DNA from: Campanula takesimana
Taxonomy: Eukaryota > Streptophyta > Magnoliopsida > Asterales > Campanulaceae
NCBI GenBank assembly: GCA_026119855.1
Contig: JAOWBW010000250.1
Span: forward strand, 62,001-126,000
Reading direction: 5' to 3'
Length of the DNA: 64,000 bases
The position numbers were made by a program, and so were the translations under genes. The notes below the pieces were generated by a model, which saw only the letters and a program-made list of their open reading frames with translations, was not told the origin of the DNA and ran no database searches. This document shows positions 32,111 to 44,036 of this stretch, one piece after another; the first letter of the stretch is position 1; each line of letters starts with the position of its first letter.

Positions 32111-32353
32111 CCAATAGAGTCTGAACAATGACTTTATTGCTTTACGGATGTTTAGTCTTCTTACAGGATTAGTCCCCTTAGGATTGTTATCCCCAAGAGG
32201 ATGATGTCTTGTTTCTTTTTATTTTCTTTTCCCCAGTAGAGTTCAACGATAATTCTATTGTCCTTAAACGAATGTTCAGTCTTCATACAGGATAGTCCCC
32301 TTAGGATTGTTATCCCCAAGAAGTCGATGTCTCATTTCTTTCTTCTCTCTCTC
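32111..32353. repeat. Tandem duplication, unit about 120 bp
   Basis: Two copies share TCCCCTTAGGATTGTTATCC followed by CCAAGA and GATGTCT, with a related start (TAGAGT...ATTCTATTG versus TAGAGT...ACTTTATTG). A third partial copy with GATGTCTCATTTCT follows to about 32416. Confidence 0.75.
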
Positions 32354-32428
32354 CCCCTGCGAATGTTTTCTTTGTACAGGAGCTTATCCCTAGCGAAATA
32401 TGATGTCTCATTTCTACCACCAGAGCAT

Positions 32429-32472
32429 GAACTACGACTGTCTTGATTCCCCTTAGGATACATAGGTAGCCT
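32429..32472 (+). promoter_or_regulatory. Diverged CTACG/CGTAG hairpin (copy 5)
   Basis: Begins GAACTACGACTGTCTTGATT and ends ACATAGGTAGCC. The outer stem has one mismatch and the inner stem is weak. Listed because the flanks match the other copies. Confidence 0.35.
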
Positions 32473-32596
32473 GATAAAGGTTCAGCCGCTCGACCAATCT
32501 GGTCACTTTATTTCTTTCTCTCCTTCGATTTAGAACTCATGTTTCAGACCAGTTCCTTTCTTAATCGATGACCCTCCATGCCTTGCAAGAAGCGTC

Positions 32597-32609
32597 GCCG
32601 AGGGGCTAC
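32597..32609 (+). other. Polypurine tract of element B
   Basis: GCCGAGGGGCTAC lies immediately before the LTR; element D has GCTGAGGGGCTC at the equivalent place. Confidence 0.7.
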
Positions 32610-32888
32610 TGTTAGTATCCGGCCTGAAAATGAGTTGTTAGGCATTCCAGAACTCAGAAGGACCTCACAGGTATTTACAAGCTGCGCAGGACTTATCCAG
32701 AATTTCTCGAAAAGCCAAGATAATAAGATATTGACGGACTGATCAGATTAGCCATAAGGATAGACGTTATCTAGGGTTTCTCTAGAGTCCAGATTGATCA
32801 GAACCTTGGTAACCACGCCAATCTCCAAGATCGGCCGGGCGACCACTTTGTCCCGGCCGGGCGGCCATTTCTTCCGGGTCAGAATCCC

Positions 32889-32896
32889 TATAAATA
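32889..32896 (+). promoter_or_regulatory. TATA box of the element B LTR
   Basis: TATAAATA in CCCTATAAATAGGTG, a typical plant LTR core promoter. Confidence 0.6.
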
Positions 32897-33483
32897 GGTG
32901 ACCTCAGTTCACATTTTAGATACACAATTCTCTCCCCCGAGTTCTAGAGTCTAAAATGAAGATAGAACTCTCTCTCTCCAAGCCTTTCTAGCAATCCCGA
33001 AGGTTCAGAGAATCTACGGAAAAGATTCGGCTTCATTCTTGTCAAGATTGGTAAGGATTTTATATGTTTTACTAGTGTAGATCTGATTTATACATGTTTT
33101 CATTATGTTTATACATTCATATTCATATGATTCATATTGTGTTCTTCATGTTCTTGCTAGACTTCATATTATATGTCATATGTTGGGTATCGATCTTTAT
33201 GTTAATGTGTTATTTCATACATGCTCATGATGTTCTTATTACTATGTTAGATTTAACATGCAAGATCTATAATTGTAATCCCCACATATATGCATAGCCG
33301 ATGATGATTAACGATATCTAGGAACTACTTCTAAACCCTAAACTATAGGAAAATATTCCCATGATCATTAGCTCTCCTAAGATGAATAATCATTATTCTA
33401 GGATGTGATCATCTTGTATGTTTCTTTCTCCTCCCCCTTCATTATGCATGATCCCTATTCTTCTCTCTATTCCAATTATGTGC

Positions 33484-33530
33484 GAACTACGTCGACCTGA
33501 GCTTCTCTTAACGAGAGGAACGTAGGCAAT
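33484..33530 (+). promoter_or_regulatory. Conserved CTACG/CGTAG hairpin inside an LTR (copy 6)
   Basis: Begins GAACTACGTCGACCTGAGC and ends GGAACGTAGGCA. Outer stem CTACG/CGTAG; inner stem CTTCTC/GAGAGG with one wobble. It is downstream of the TATA box, so it would lie in the RNA leader. Confidence 0.6.
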
Positions 33531-33822
33531 CTTCGGATCCGGTCAAAATCACTAACACACTACTAACACAATTATCATGATAGAAAGTGTGATCTATCGG
33601 GCGATAGAAGTGATCACTTGATATTCTTCTCTTATCGTAACTTGACCCCCGAACTCTCTCTGTTAGTTTTTATCAATGTTTAAGCTCATTAAAACAACGT
33701 GGCGACTCATAATAAGTTAAATGCCAATTTGAATATCATAATCCCATAGAAAAGATAAAATAAGATAAAATAATAAAAGACTTCCAGTGCGTCGCCCGTA
33801 TTCGCAAAGAGGGGTATTTACA

Positions 33823-34330
33823 AAATCCCTTAAGTTTATGCCTCCCTGCTCATATTTTCCAGGCGGTGGGTTCTTTTCGAGGTATTGCTCTTCTTCTCTC
33901 CCTGTAATTTTTTCTTCTTTCTTTTCTGGTAAAAATCTTGCAACATGAAGAAGATGCTAAAATCTTCTTGCATTGGTCCCTCCAAAAAGTCTTTTACTGA
34001 TGATTCGTCTGTCTTCATCTCTCATCGGAGAGATTGCAGATTTAATGTAGGGGATTGCATCCATCCAAGATGCCAATATTCAAGAAATGGATGAGATGAA
34101 GACAGCTCTCACCAAGTCAGACGCAAAGAGGATGGTGGATATCAAGATCAGGATGATCCAGGAGTTCCAAGAAGGTAATCATGATGCCTAGGACCTGGAT
34201 AGAGAGAAAACCATCTTGAAAAGGCTAAATGGTGAAGTTACTGAAGTTGGTGAAGTCTCTTCAACTGTCGTGCTGCTGGGGGATGAAGGTCAGAGAAATG
34301 AAGTTGGACAAGAGAAGCAGGACAACTAAA
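33823..34330 (+). other. Coding-like remnant of unknown origin
   Basis: One plus-strand frame at about 34063-34329 reads QEMDEMKTALTKSDAKRM and continues with a charged, coiled-coil-like composition, broken by one TAG. I recognise no family. It is the flank in which element B's 3' LTR ends. Confidence 0.25.
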
Positions 34331-35260
34331 GGTAAGTTTATTGGTTTAGTTGGTTGTTTTTTAACAATGATTGGTTTTATGTGGGTCGCGTCCCGAGAAT
34401 TTGTAAGACAATGTTTGGTTTTTTGAACTTTTGGTTTCTGGATGTAATGGCCCATAAGGGTTAAGAACATGTTGTTTTTAGTTTTTAAGTGTTGGGTTGG
34501 TCCGACACAATGTAGGTTTAGGAGTTTGCATGGAAATATCTTTTTCAATCTTGGCAGGGTAAAATAGTTTTTAGAACTTGGTTCCCTTTTGGAAATGGAA
34601 TAGGCCAGGATTTGGGTATGTTCTTATGCGTAAATCTTGCGTATGGTGTAAAAAACCTTTGCTACATTTTGTTTGATATGTTAATATCAAAAACACTTAG
34701 TCTTTAGATGAAACGAATATGCCATAACCAATTGAAAAACATCTTAAGTTCAATATTTAATTAAGTGGAAATGGGGGGTACGTACATATAAACACACGTG
34801 TCCACTCCTCACCTTAATTATTATTGAAATCTTGCGCTCCAGGCGAAGGTGTATCAACCTTGATAGAAACAAAAGAAAGTAAATTTCTTTAAACCTTTGA
34901 AGGGATTAAGTACCTTGAACTCAAGATGAGATGGCCAATCTCAAGATGTTGTGTTCTTGGGTTCTCCAAAAACACTTATAAAAAAGATAATATCTCGCAA
35001 AACGGCAATATGTTAAAAACCCGACATCTTGTCATTTTTATTGATGAGAATAAACTTTGTATAAATAACTTTATTAAAATAAATGGAAATAAAGTAAAGT
35101 TTACTGAGGTAAAATCATACCTGACCTATTACCTTAAGATGTTAACAACTTGAAGGTGTTAACATCTTCGTTAATTCCCACTTCATGGTACGTATTTCAA
35201 AGTAAGAATTCTAAGTTTCCTCGCAAGACAGAAACATGTTAGGGTTGGGTGTTAACTTAG
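34331..35260 (-). mobile_element. Probable 3' LTR of minus-strand element F (limits uncertain)
   Basis: It follows the pol stop (35388) and a polypurine-like tract on the minus strand, so the 3' LTR of F is expected here, starting near TAAGTTAACACCC. The first base pair departs from TG, and the far end was not found. Confidence 0.35.
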
Positions 35261-35280
35261 CTAATACCCCTCCGATGCTT
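35261..35280 (-). other. Polypurine-like tract of element F
   Basis: The minus strand reads CATCGGAGGGGTATTAGC, similar in place and content to the tracts of B and D. Confidence 0.45.
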
Positions 35281-35387
35281 AAGTCAGTAATGGTTTGATA
35301 AATATAATCAAAATGGAAATAACTTTATTGAAATGACATAAATTAAAAGCGTACCTGTTTTTCTGGATTTTAATGACAATCTATAAC

Positions 35388-36671
35388 TTACTTGAAGTAG
35401 GTCTTAAGATGGATAGCATTCCATGATTTGGGGATCCTTACGCCTTCCAAGGTTGAAAACCAGTATGCCCCCTATCCTGCATCTTCGTCTATCAAGTAGG
35501 GTCCTTCCCATTTTGGAGCCAACTTGCCAGCATTGAACTCTCTTGTGTTCTGGTGAACCTTCCTAAGCACCAAATCACCAACTTCGAATCTTCTTACCCA
35601 GACATTCTTGTTATAAGATCTTGCAATCCTTTGCTGATATGCTGCCATCCTGACATTCGCCATATCTCTCAATTCATCAATGGTATCAAGATCTTGTACC
35701 AAGATAGTACTATTCTGCTCAGGAGTCAATAATCCATATCTTGCCGAGGGGACAACGATTTCAGTGGGAATGACAGCCTCTGATCCAAAGACTAGAGAGT
35801 AAGGGGTTTGGCCCGTTTCATTCTTGGGTGTCGTTCTATCAGCCCATAAAACGAATGGCAATTCTTTGGCCCATCTTCCCTGTTTCTGTTCTAATCTCTT
35901 CTTCAAGTTGGAAATAATGATCTTGTTACTTTACTCCGCTTATCCATTTGCTTGGGGGTGTACTGGTGAAGATGTTACCATTTTGACTCCCAATCTTGTG
36001 AGAAAATCTTGGGTCTTCTTACTAATAAATTGGGAGCCGTTGTCACATATGATTTCTAAAGGGATACCAAACCTGCTGAAGATGTTCTTCTTAATAAACG
36101 ATATAACCTCCTTGTCACAAACTTGAACATAAGCTTCGGCTTCAACCCATTTAGAAAAACAATTTGTCATTGCCAATAAGAACACCTTTCCTCCAGGGGC
36201 CTTAGGTAATTTTCCAACAATAGTCATCCCCCAAGTCATGAAGGGCCAAGGGGAGAGGATAGGATGCATCATTTCTGCTGGCTGGTGCAAGATGTCCCCA
36301 TGTCTCTGACAGGAATCACATGTCTTGGCATAATCTGCTGCATCTTGACGCATGGTAGGCCAGAAATATCCCATTCTAAGAGCTTTAGTGTATAGACTTC
36401 TGCCCCCAGAATGATTTCCACATAAGCCCTCATGAAGCTCTTTCAAAATTTCCATAGCTTGATCAGGTTCTAAACATCTCAAGTATGGTCCTACAAAAGA
36501 TTTCCTGAACAACACATTTTCTATCAACAAATATCTTGAATTTCTTACCCTGAATGCTTTTGCATTCTTTTCCTCTGGTGGGATGGTACCATCTTGAAGA
36601 TATTTAATTATTGGAGTAGTCCAAGATGGTTCTGCCTGTGTTTCTGAGGTCTCGTCATCAATGCTGAATAG
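35388..36671 (-). pseudogene. Integrase of Tat-like element F
   Basis: Minus-strand frame with the zinc-binding part (HEGLCGNHSGGRSLYTKAL...CDSCQRHGD), core motifs WGMTIVGK (the first catalytic Asp is changed to Thr), ICDNGSQF and SSPVHPQANG, and a C-terminal part ending SWNAIHLKTYFK with stop at 35388-35390. One TAG near 35472 and a break near 35920 interrupt it. At 36671 the frame runs straight into element D and resumes at 54970 as RNase H. Integrase inserts the cDNA; this copy is dead. Confidence 0.85.
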
Positions 36672-37620
36672 TGTAGCCACCCCACCTTGGACCGCTCACC
36701 CCGATTGCACGGTTGATTTTGGGTTTCTCCCTCTTTTAAGTGTTTTTTGTCAGTTTCTGTTACTTCCGTTAAGTTCCTGACTGACCCCGTTAAGTCCAGG
36801 GACTAAACTGAATAGCAGGGCTGACTTTCCAGTCCATTCTGTCAAAAAAGCCTTCTCTGAGTCGCGCGCCTCCGACCAAAGGAGCAAGAAGCACGCGCCT
36901 TCCACACCCAAGGTGGGAAGCGCGCGCCTCTGGGCGTCAGTTATAGATTTCTGACCAAGAATCTCTCCCTTGCTCATTTTACATGATTTTGCCCGGGAAA
37001 GATTTCTTGGTGACTAAGTTTTGGCACCAAAAACTTGTGTTTTACAACTATATAAACCCCTCTTCTCCACCATTGGAAGGGACCTTTTTTTGAAAACAAA
37101 GAAAACTATACACAAAGATATTCAAGGCATTTCAAAGGCAATTTCTCAAAGAAGTATTTGAAGTCATCTTGAAGCATAGGTGAAAAGGCCATTATTCTCC
37201 CTCTTCTTTACTTCATCTTTCTTCTTCTCCTTTTATTTCATCAAAAGTGCAATCACCCAAACATTTTGGGGCATGACACCAAATATTACTTCACTTCATT
37301 GAAGTTAATCAAGGAGTTATCTCCCTACATTCTAAAAATCCCTTTTTAACCCCTTTTATCATCATTGAAGAATAGGAAGAAAATTTTGATTATGTAGATT
37401 TTGAACAAGCAAGACCAACATTAGTTGGGCGAGATGGGTGTTTAAGTACTTCCCATCTCGTAACCTAACCCCCGAACCTCATAAACAAGAATCTCTGTTT
37501 TCGTAAATCAAACTTAGGCTACACATTAGGTTTTTCTTATGTTCCTCTAAAATAAGTTAGACATCCTAGGATCATCCCACCGCACCAGCCGAGCGGCGGT
37601 CTCTCTCCGGGGTATCTACA
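36672..37620 (+). mobile_element. 5' LTR of element D
   Basis: From TGTAGCCACCCC to GGGGTATCTACA, 949 bp. TATA box at 37049-37056. GCGCGC-type words at about 36863-36922 lie upstream of the TATA box. Confidence 0.92.
37049..37056 (+). promoter_or_regulatory. TATA box of the D 5' LTR
   Basis: TATATAAA in CAACTATATAAACCCC, repeated at 54378-54385 in the 3' LTR. Confidence 0.6.
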
Positions 37621-37621
37621 A

Positions 37622-37639
37622 TGGCGACTCCGCTGGGGA
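37622..37639 (+). other. Primer-binding site of element D, tRNA-Arg type
   Basis: TGGCGACTCCGCTGGGGA one base after the LTR terminal CA. Confidence 0.88.
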
Positions 37640-38936
37640 CATTTGAGGGTTAAACTTGCATTTTGTTCAAAATCTACATCTTTTCTGGGCATTCTGGTCT
37701 CTAATGGGGGAGGCGTGTGCCTCTGGCCTTCTTGGCCTACGGTGCTCGTATCCCACATCAAGGACCAGAGTCGCCCGCATCCCATATGTTCTTCCTAGTT
37801 TTCTCTTCTTCTTTCTGCACTAATCATTTCTGCAGGGGTTACAATACATTCAAGACCAGGGCAATCCCCTGAGTCCAAAGTCTGACATTCTGACAGGTTT
37901 GCCCAGAAGCGGGCGCCTCCCACAGACATTGCGCCATGCGCGCGCTTCCCACATCATCATCCAGAGTCGCGCGCTTATGGGTAGGTTTCCAAGACAAGAA
38001 CAGGTTTCAAAACAGAGCAGATTTGATGGGGTGTGGGCACAGTTGCCTGCATCAGGCCTAATCTGGCCTTTTGGACTGTTTACTTTCGCGTTCTATTTTA
38101 TCAGTCACACAGGTGATTCGAAAGTTGTAATTATGTGCTTATTTGATTTTCTTTCATAAAAAAAAGTAAAAAACGTTTTGTCACATGTTAGACCTCACAC
38201 TATGTGCACGAATTCCTATAAATTGCTCACTATCGAGTCGCACAAGTTCATAACCCCAAACCCGTCGAGGCCCGTCCTAGGAAGTTTCAAGCTCCACTAG
38301 ACCTTGACTCTTTCGAAGCGGTAAACCTCAGCCCGTGGCGTAGTTCGTGACTACATGCCGGGGGTGACCTTAAGCCTCTCATTTAGCCGAGCACAAGCCA
38401 ACACAATTCTAGTTAGGGTCTAACACTCCGTGACTAAATTCGGTTTTCATATGCCGAGATTTCCCTAAACTAATGTCTTCAAATCATTCCAAGTGGTTAT
38501 CATGGACGAAATAAAAATACCGTCCCCAAGTGGTTATTATGGACGAAAATAAAAAAATTCGTCCCCGCATGTATGCTTTACTACATTAATTTAGTTTAAT
38601 CCCGACATGTGTAGGATTCACAAGCGTGATGGAATCCGATGAGTATATGGGACCGCGAGATGGTGTATATACTAGTGTGACGATTCCATTATTTTCTTAG
38701 AAACCCAAAAAGGGACCCCGTCCCTCCGACTTATAAAAAAAAAGAGTCTTTTCTTATGTGGTTTTGAGTCGTGTGCCCAATGTGTGCTCTAAGCCTCTTC
38801 ATGGACCGAAAGTGTACTCAAAACTGAAAAGGGCCTCTTCTGCAATATAGGTTCAATTGGTACTTACCGGGTCTACCGGGATTCAACGAATCGGTTAGTT
38901 CGTGAAGAAATCACTCCAACAGCTTCGACAGCATCA
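37640..38936 (+). other. 5' leader of element D
   Basis: Non-coding. It has further GCGCGC-type words (about 37700-37972) like those of its LTR, and the long-range stem at 38629-38689. No CTACG hairpin was seen here, unlike the leader of A. Confidence 0.5.
38629..38689 (+). promoter_or_regulatory. Long-range leader stem of element D
   Basis: ATGGAATC (38629-38636) pairs perfectly with GATTCCAT (38682-38689). Inside, AGTATAT (about 38642-38648) pairs with ATATACT (about 38667-38673). Relative to element A, both stems show changes on both sides that keep pairing. Confidence 0.65.
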
Positions 38937-40531
38937 ATGGTCGGCGGCTCCAACACCGATAACACCATAACTCTCGAGCAACTCTCAACCATGGTCCAAC
39001 TTCTCCAAGAACAAGTCTCAACTCTTAATAAGGAGTCTCAAAATAAAAATGACATTTGGCAATCCCACCTCGACAATCAAAGGGAGGCCCACGAGGCCGA
39101 AATGGAGCTAATGAAAGAAAAGCTCACTTAGCTCGCCAAGGGTAAAAACAAGAAAGACAATGATGAGTCCGAATGGACCGAGGGTTTGTTTGAGAGCCCC
39201 TATGTCAGTATCCGCACCAAGAAAATGGGGGAACCAAGCACCGAGAACAATGAGCCTAAGATGGTTGATTCAATTATGGCCTACATAGATTAACGCTTCA
39301 ACTGTCTCAACTTGGGGAAAGGCTCCAATACAAGCCTCTATCAGTCATCCATTTTTATGAACACAATGGCTTCCCTCCCCGACAAGTTCAAGATGTCCGA
39401 CATCAGCAAGTTTAAAGGCAACTCTTGTCCCATGGCACACATCGAGACTTACATTTGGGCTATGGTACCGAAGAAGGTATCACCCAAGGTTATGGCATAA
39501 TGTTTCCCTCTTACTCTCGAGGGGGCGGCAAAGGATTGGTATGCTACTCTCCCGCTCACAGTCCGTCTTGATTGGGACGCCACCATGCTTTCCTTAAAGA
39601 GTCAATACCAAGGCAACACCACCCACCGGCCAACCAAGAAAGAGCTTGAAAACACTACTCAAAGGGACAACGAGTCCTTCATTAACTTCACGAAAAGGTG
39701 GAATGACAAGCTTGCTGAGATTGTCGAGAGACCTAACACCAAGGAGCAAATGGACATCTTTCTTAAGTGTCTAAATATTGATCTCCGCACCCACCTAAGT
39801 GGGGCTTGCTATGCCGATTTCTCTCAAATGTATAAGGCGGGGATCCGAATGGATGAGTTGCTTAGGGAAATCAAGAAAAGTGCTCCTACCCTCCGTTACA
39901 AGGCTGCATCTAGCTCCTCAAAAGAGGCTTCAGTTAATGCCGTCACCACCGACAAGGGGAATTACAAAAAGGTTCCTCCACCCCAAGGCAAGAAGTCTCG
40001 AAATGACCGTGTCTACACGCCTCTCCAAGGCATGACTCAAACCGAGGCCTTCGAAGTTCTCAAAGCAAAGGGGAAAGTCATACCCATACAAGGGTACCAA
40101 CCCAAGACGGTCAATGCCAATCATACTCATCACAAGTATTGTAGCTACCACAAATATAGTGGCCACACCACCGACGAATGCTTCGTTCTCCGCAATGTCA
40201 TCCAAGATCTCATAGACAAGAAGGAATTCATAGTTCCTAACAAGGGTGGTGTCAATGTAATATAGATAGGAGAATTTGAGGAGACCACTCATTCATTCCT
40301 AATTGTGAATGAGGGCTCCAATGCCATGAATAAGATTGATAATTCTTGTTATGTTGTGACTTACGATGAGGTAATGAGGGAAGTACTAGAGAATAGGAAA
40401 AAGAAGAAAGATGGGAACGTCAACATGCTAACTCGATCCGGACGAGTCATAGCAAGCAACCCCTCCACTTCTGCACCAAGCACCTCTTCTCAAAGGTCGC
40501 AAGCTCGCGACACTCTCGAAGACCCCTACTA
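38937..40531 (+). pseudogene. Gag of element D
   Basis: Opens MVGGSNTDNTITLEQLSTM with a coiled-coil-like N-terminus. The capsid-type part has DISKFKGNSCPMAHIETY, LEGAAKDWYATLPL and FTKRWNDKLAEIVERP. The knuckle CSYHKYSGHTTDEC fits C-x2-H-x4-H-x4-C (about 40138-40179). Stops at 39129, about 39291, 39498 and 40263 fit Gln codons changed by C-to-T. A one-base deletion near 40528 moves the frame before protease. Confidence 0.85.
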
Positions 40532-40539
40532 GTTCAACT

Positions 40540-41989
40540 CAAGAAAACTCAAGCCAACATCTCCATTTGGGACCTCATTGCGTCCTTAAAGAAGCACCGA
40601 GATCTTGTCATTAGTAAACTCAACGACATATCAATCTCTCCCGATACTACTCTCGAGGACCTCACTGCAATGATAGGCCACATTCATTTTGGCAATGTCA
40701 TCACCTTTGCCGACATGGACCTCCCACCATTTGGGTCCGATCACAATGAGGCTATCTACCTTAAGGTAAGAGAAAGGGGGAGACCTATCTCAATAGTTTT
40801 GGTTGACGGTGGTTCCGCACTCAACCTAATGCCCGGCCGAATCATGGGCATACTGGGGCTTAAGAATTCAGATTTGAAGCCTTCTACTCAAGTAATCCGA
40901 GGTTACGACAGCACTGCTTATACAGTCATGGGTATGGTGGAAATAGACATTGAGTTTGGGAGCATGGTCATGTCCGTCCCATTTCAAGTGCTCGATGTGC
41001 CCTCCTCATTCAACTTGCTTTTGGGCCGACCGTGGATACACAGTTCTAATTCCGTCCCTTCGACTCTCCATCAATGTGTGAAGTTCAGAAATGGGGATGA
41101 AATAGTGACCTTTATGGCAGAAAATGTCACTATCCACAGAAAGGGGGAACCCATCCACCAAATTCAGCATGGTTTAGTAGACTCTACCCTCTCCGACGTC
41201 TCAATCAACGCCATTGACAAAGAAGGGGGAAACGGATCATGGACCCTCGGCAATCGCAAAGTCCTCCGCATGATGAGGAACATGAATTACTTCCCTGGTT
41301 TAGGCCTAGGGAAATATCAACAAGGGAGAATGCAACCAATTGAGGTTCCTTTTGTTAAGAAAAAGTTCGGTTTGGGATATGAGCCTTCTAAAGATGACTT
41401 AAAACACGAGCAAGCCGTCAAGAATGAGAAGGCCCGAGCTTGTAAGGAAAGCCGTCACTATGAGATTCCCAATTTAAGGCCTTACCGCAAGATGTTGAAT
41501 GGCTATTTTGTTCGCCAAGGGGAAGCTGTTCCGTACATGATCTTTCCCGAGCCATGGGTTAACAGCAAGGGCATAAGAAAGCCTGGCCTTGAGATCTTCG
41601 CCGAGTGTGAGATCCAGAAGTTCGAAAAGGAAACAACTCCCATGTCACCTCGTGAATGGTGGGGGAAGAAAGTGACCATAGAGTCTGAGACAGAGATCAC
41701 CGTGGGGGAAGAATTGATAGATTTAGCCTCCATGTTCGACGAACTTGCCCTCATGGATGAGTGCCAAGTCAATGCCATCTACGACACCGAAACGAGAAGG
41801 GAGACTATCAGCGAGATCTAGCCAAGCTCCGAGCCGATCAAGAACTGGTATTCTACGAAGGGACCCGTGGTGTCCGAAGAATTCTTGGTCGAGAAGATGG
41901 GTTGCATTCTGCACAAGGTTACAAAGGAAGACTTGTTCACTTTCACTTTTGAGTCTGAGAGTGTTTCCGATACCCTCACCTAAGAGGAT
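40540..41989 (+). pseudogene. Protease and G-patch-like linker, element D
   Basis: Protease core: VLVDGGSALNLMP, with DGGS at the active site, and FNLLLGRPWIH. The G-patch-like segment MNYFPGLGLGKYQQG, then KKFGLGYEP, lies at about 41280-41385. The linker contains PWVNSKGIRKPGLEIF. Stops at 41819 (TAG) and about 41981 (TAA) fit Gln codons. The frame continues into RT. Confidence 0.82.
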
Positions 41990-43740
41990 ATGGAGGCCAT
42001 ACCCGAGCGTGTGTTCCCTTTCTTTGTTAATAAAAAAATTGATCTTTCTGAGTACCCCGAGATTGCAAACATCATGAATGATGAATTAACTAATAAAGAA
42101 TCTAATGAACTAGTTAATAACGATTCAAATAATGATGAAATAGACCACGAAAACACAACATACTTAAATGAACTTGCTCAACAGGTCCGTAGTCATGGTA
42201 AAAATGGTCCAGGGGCTGACAAAGAATTGCATGTTGTTAATCTGGGTACCGACGAAGAGCCGAAAGAAACCAAGATCGGAAGCTTTTTCAAGGGGGAAGA
42301 GAAAGACAGATTGACTGCACTGCTCAGAGAGTTCGTGGATGTGTTCGCATGGTCATACAAAGACATGCCGGGTTTGGACAGAAAGGTCGCTGAACACAGA
42401 ATTCCGATCAAAGACGACGCCAAGCCAGTCAAACAGAAGCTCAGAAAGATCAAGCCAGAATGGTCTCTACAAGTCAAAGAAGAGATAGAAAAGCTTCTCA
42501 GTGTGGGCTTCATCAAAGTTATTGAATATCCGACATGGCTAGCTAATGTGGTCACGGTCTGAAAGGCTAACGGCAAAGTTCGTGTTTGTGTGGACTTCCG
42601 GGATCTGAATAAAGGTTCTCCAAAGGATGACTTTCCACTACCCAACATTGACATGCTAGTCGACTCCACTGGCGCCTACGAGGTCCGCTCATTTATGGAT
42701 GGTTTTGCTGGGTACAATCAGATTCTTATGGCTGAGGAGGATCAACACAAGACTGCTTTCACAACACCGTGGGGCACCTTTTGCTACACAGTCATGCCGT
42801 TTGGGTTAAGGAACGCTGGGGCTTCTTATCAAAGGGCTGTGATAGACTTGTTTCATGATATGATCCACAAAGAAATTGAGGTTTATGTGGACGACATGAT
42901 CATCCACTCAAAAGGGACCGACGGTCAACATTTGATCGATCTCCTCAAGTTCTTTGAAAGGCTTCGTCAACACAAGATGAGGCTCAATCCCGCAAAGTGC
43001 ACTTTTGGGGTTATCCGAGGCAAAGTTCTTGGCTACATGGTTACCGAGAGGGGAATTGAAGCAGATCCCTCAAAAATCAAGGCGATCATCGATATGCCTC
43101 CTCCCAAGACACAAAAAGAAATCAAAGGTTTCGTGGGCAGACTTCAGTACATCAGTCGGTTTATGCACCAGCTCACTTCTATGTGCGAGCCAATCTTCAA
43201 GCTACTTAAGAAGAATGTGGCTCTAGAATGGACCGACGCTTGCCAAGAAGCTTTCGACCAAGTCAAGCACTATTTGACATGTCCTCCAGTTTTGGTTCCA
43301 CCTCACAAAGAGAAACCCCTCTTGTTCTATCTCACGGTGAACAATGAAGCCCTAGGGGCTATGCTAGCACAAGAGCAACGAGACTCCATAAAGGAGAATG
43401 CCATTTATTTTGTCAGTCGCTGGTTTCAAGGAGGCGAAAAGAACTACTCTATCTTAAAGAAGTCATGTGCAGCACTGGTTTGGGTTACTCAAAAGCTCAA
43501 ACATTACATGGAAGCCTTTTCGATCAAGCTAGTAGCAAAAGTGGACCCGATCCGCTACATTTTCGAGAAGCCTTTCATGTCGACAAGGATAGCCAAATGG
43601 TACTTCATGCTCGCTGGCTATGACATAACTTACGTCACACTCAAATCCAACAGGGGGAAAGTGTTCAGTGATTAGCTTGCTGAATTTCCGTGTGACGAAG
43701 TGAAGGGGGAGGACTTACAGTTTCCTGACGAGCACTTGGT
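41990..43740 (+). pseudogene. Reverse transcriptase and RNase H, element D
   Basis: RT motifs: VKQKLRKIKPEWSLQVKEE, VCVDFRDLNKGSPKDDFPLP, FTTPWGTFCYTVMPFGL and catalytic VYVDDMIIHSKG. RNase H: LFYLTVNNEALGAMLAQEQ, YSILKKSCAALVW and IAKWYFMLAGYDITYVT. TGA at 42560 and TAG at 43673 interrupt the frame. Close to element A by eye, so A and D belong to one lineage. Confidence 0.88.
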
Positions 43741-43754
43741 TTGCACTACAACTG

Positions 43755-43992
43755 AGGAAAATAAGTGGCAACTTTTTTTCGATGGCGCCGCCAAGGGATA
43801 GGAATGTTACTTGTCGATCCAAAGGACATCTACACTCCAATTGCCATCCGTCTTGAATTCGAAGCTACCAACAACATTGTCGAGTATGAGGCATGCATAG
43901 CGGGGCTAGAAGCATCCCTAGAAAGAAATGCCACGGAACTTGAAGTATTCGGTGACTCCCTGCTCCTTATCAATCAAACATCGGGTAAATAG
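43755..43992 (+). pseudogene. aRNH fragment, element D
   Basis: WQLFFDGAAK, then after a frameshift IGMLLVDPKDIYTP, EATNNIVEYEACIAGLE and VFGDSLLLI carry the D...E...D pattern. The fragment ends in TAG at 43990. About 300 bp present in element A between here and integrase are missing. Confidence 0.72.
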
Positions 43993-44036
43993 CGAATCCA
44001 TGACCTGACCCTTCAACAGTATGGTCAACACCTCGA

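Larger units (their letters stand above)
31210..32596 (+). other. 3' untranslated region of element B
   Basis: No coding frame. It contains GCGCGGCC-type words, a tandem duplication (32111-32353), a diverged CTACG hairpin (32429) and leads into the polypurine tract. Confidence 0.5.
32610..33822 (+). mobile_element. 3' LTR of element B
   Basis: It starts TGTTAGTATCCGGCC after the polypurine tract and ends GGGGTATTTACA, matching the GGGGTATCTACA end of the D LTRs; length 1213 bp. TATA box at 32889-32896. Two GGCCGGGCG words at about 32833-32865 lie 25-55 bp upstream of the TATA box. A CTACG/CGTAG hairpin lies downstream of it (33484). No matching 5' LTR is in the window, because the left part of B is lost. 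Confidence 0.75.
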
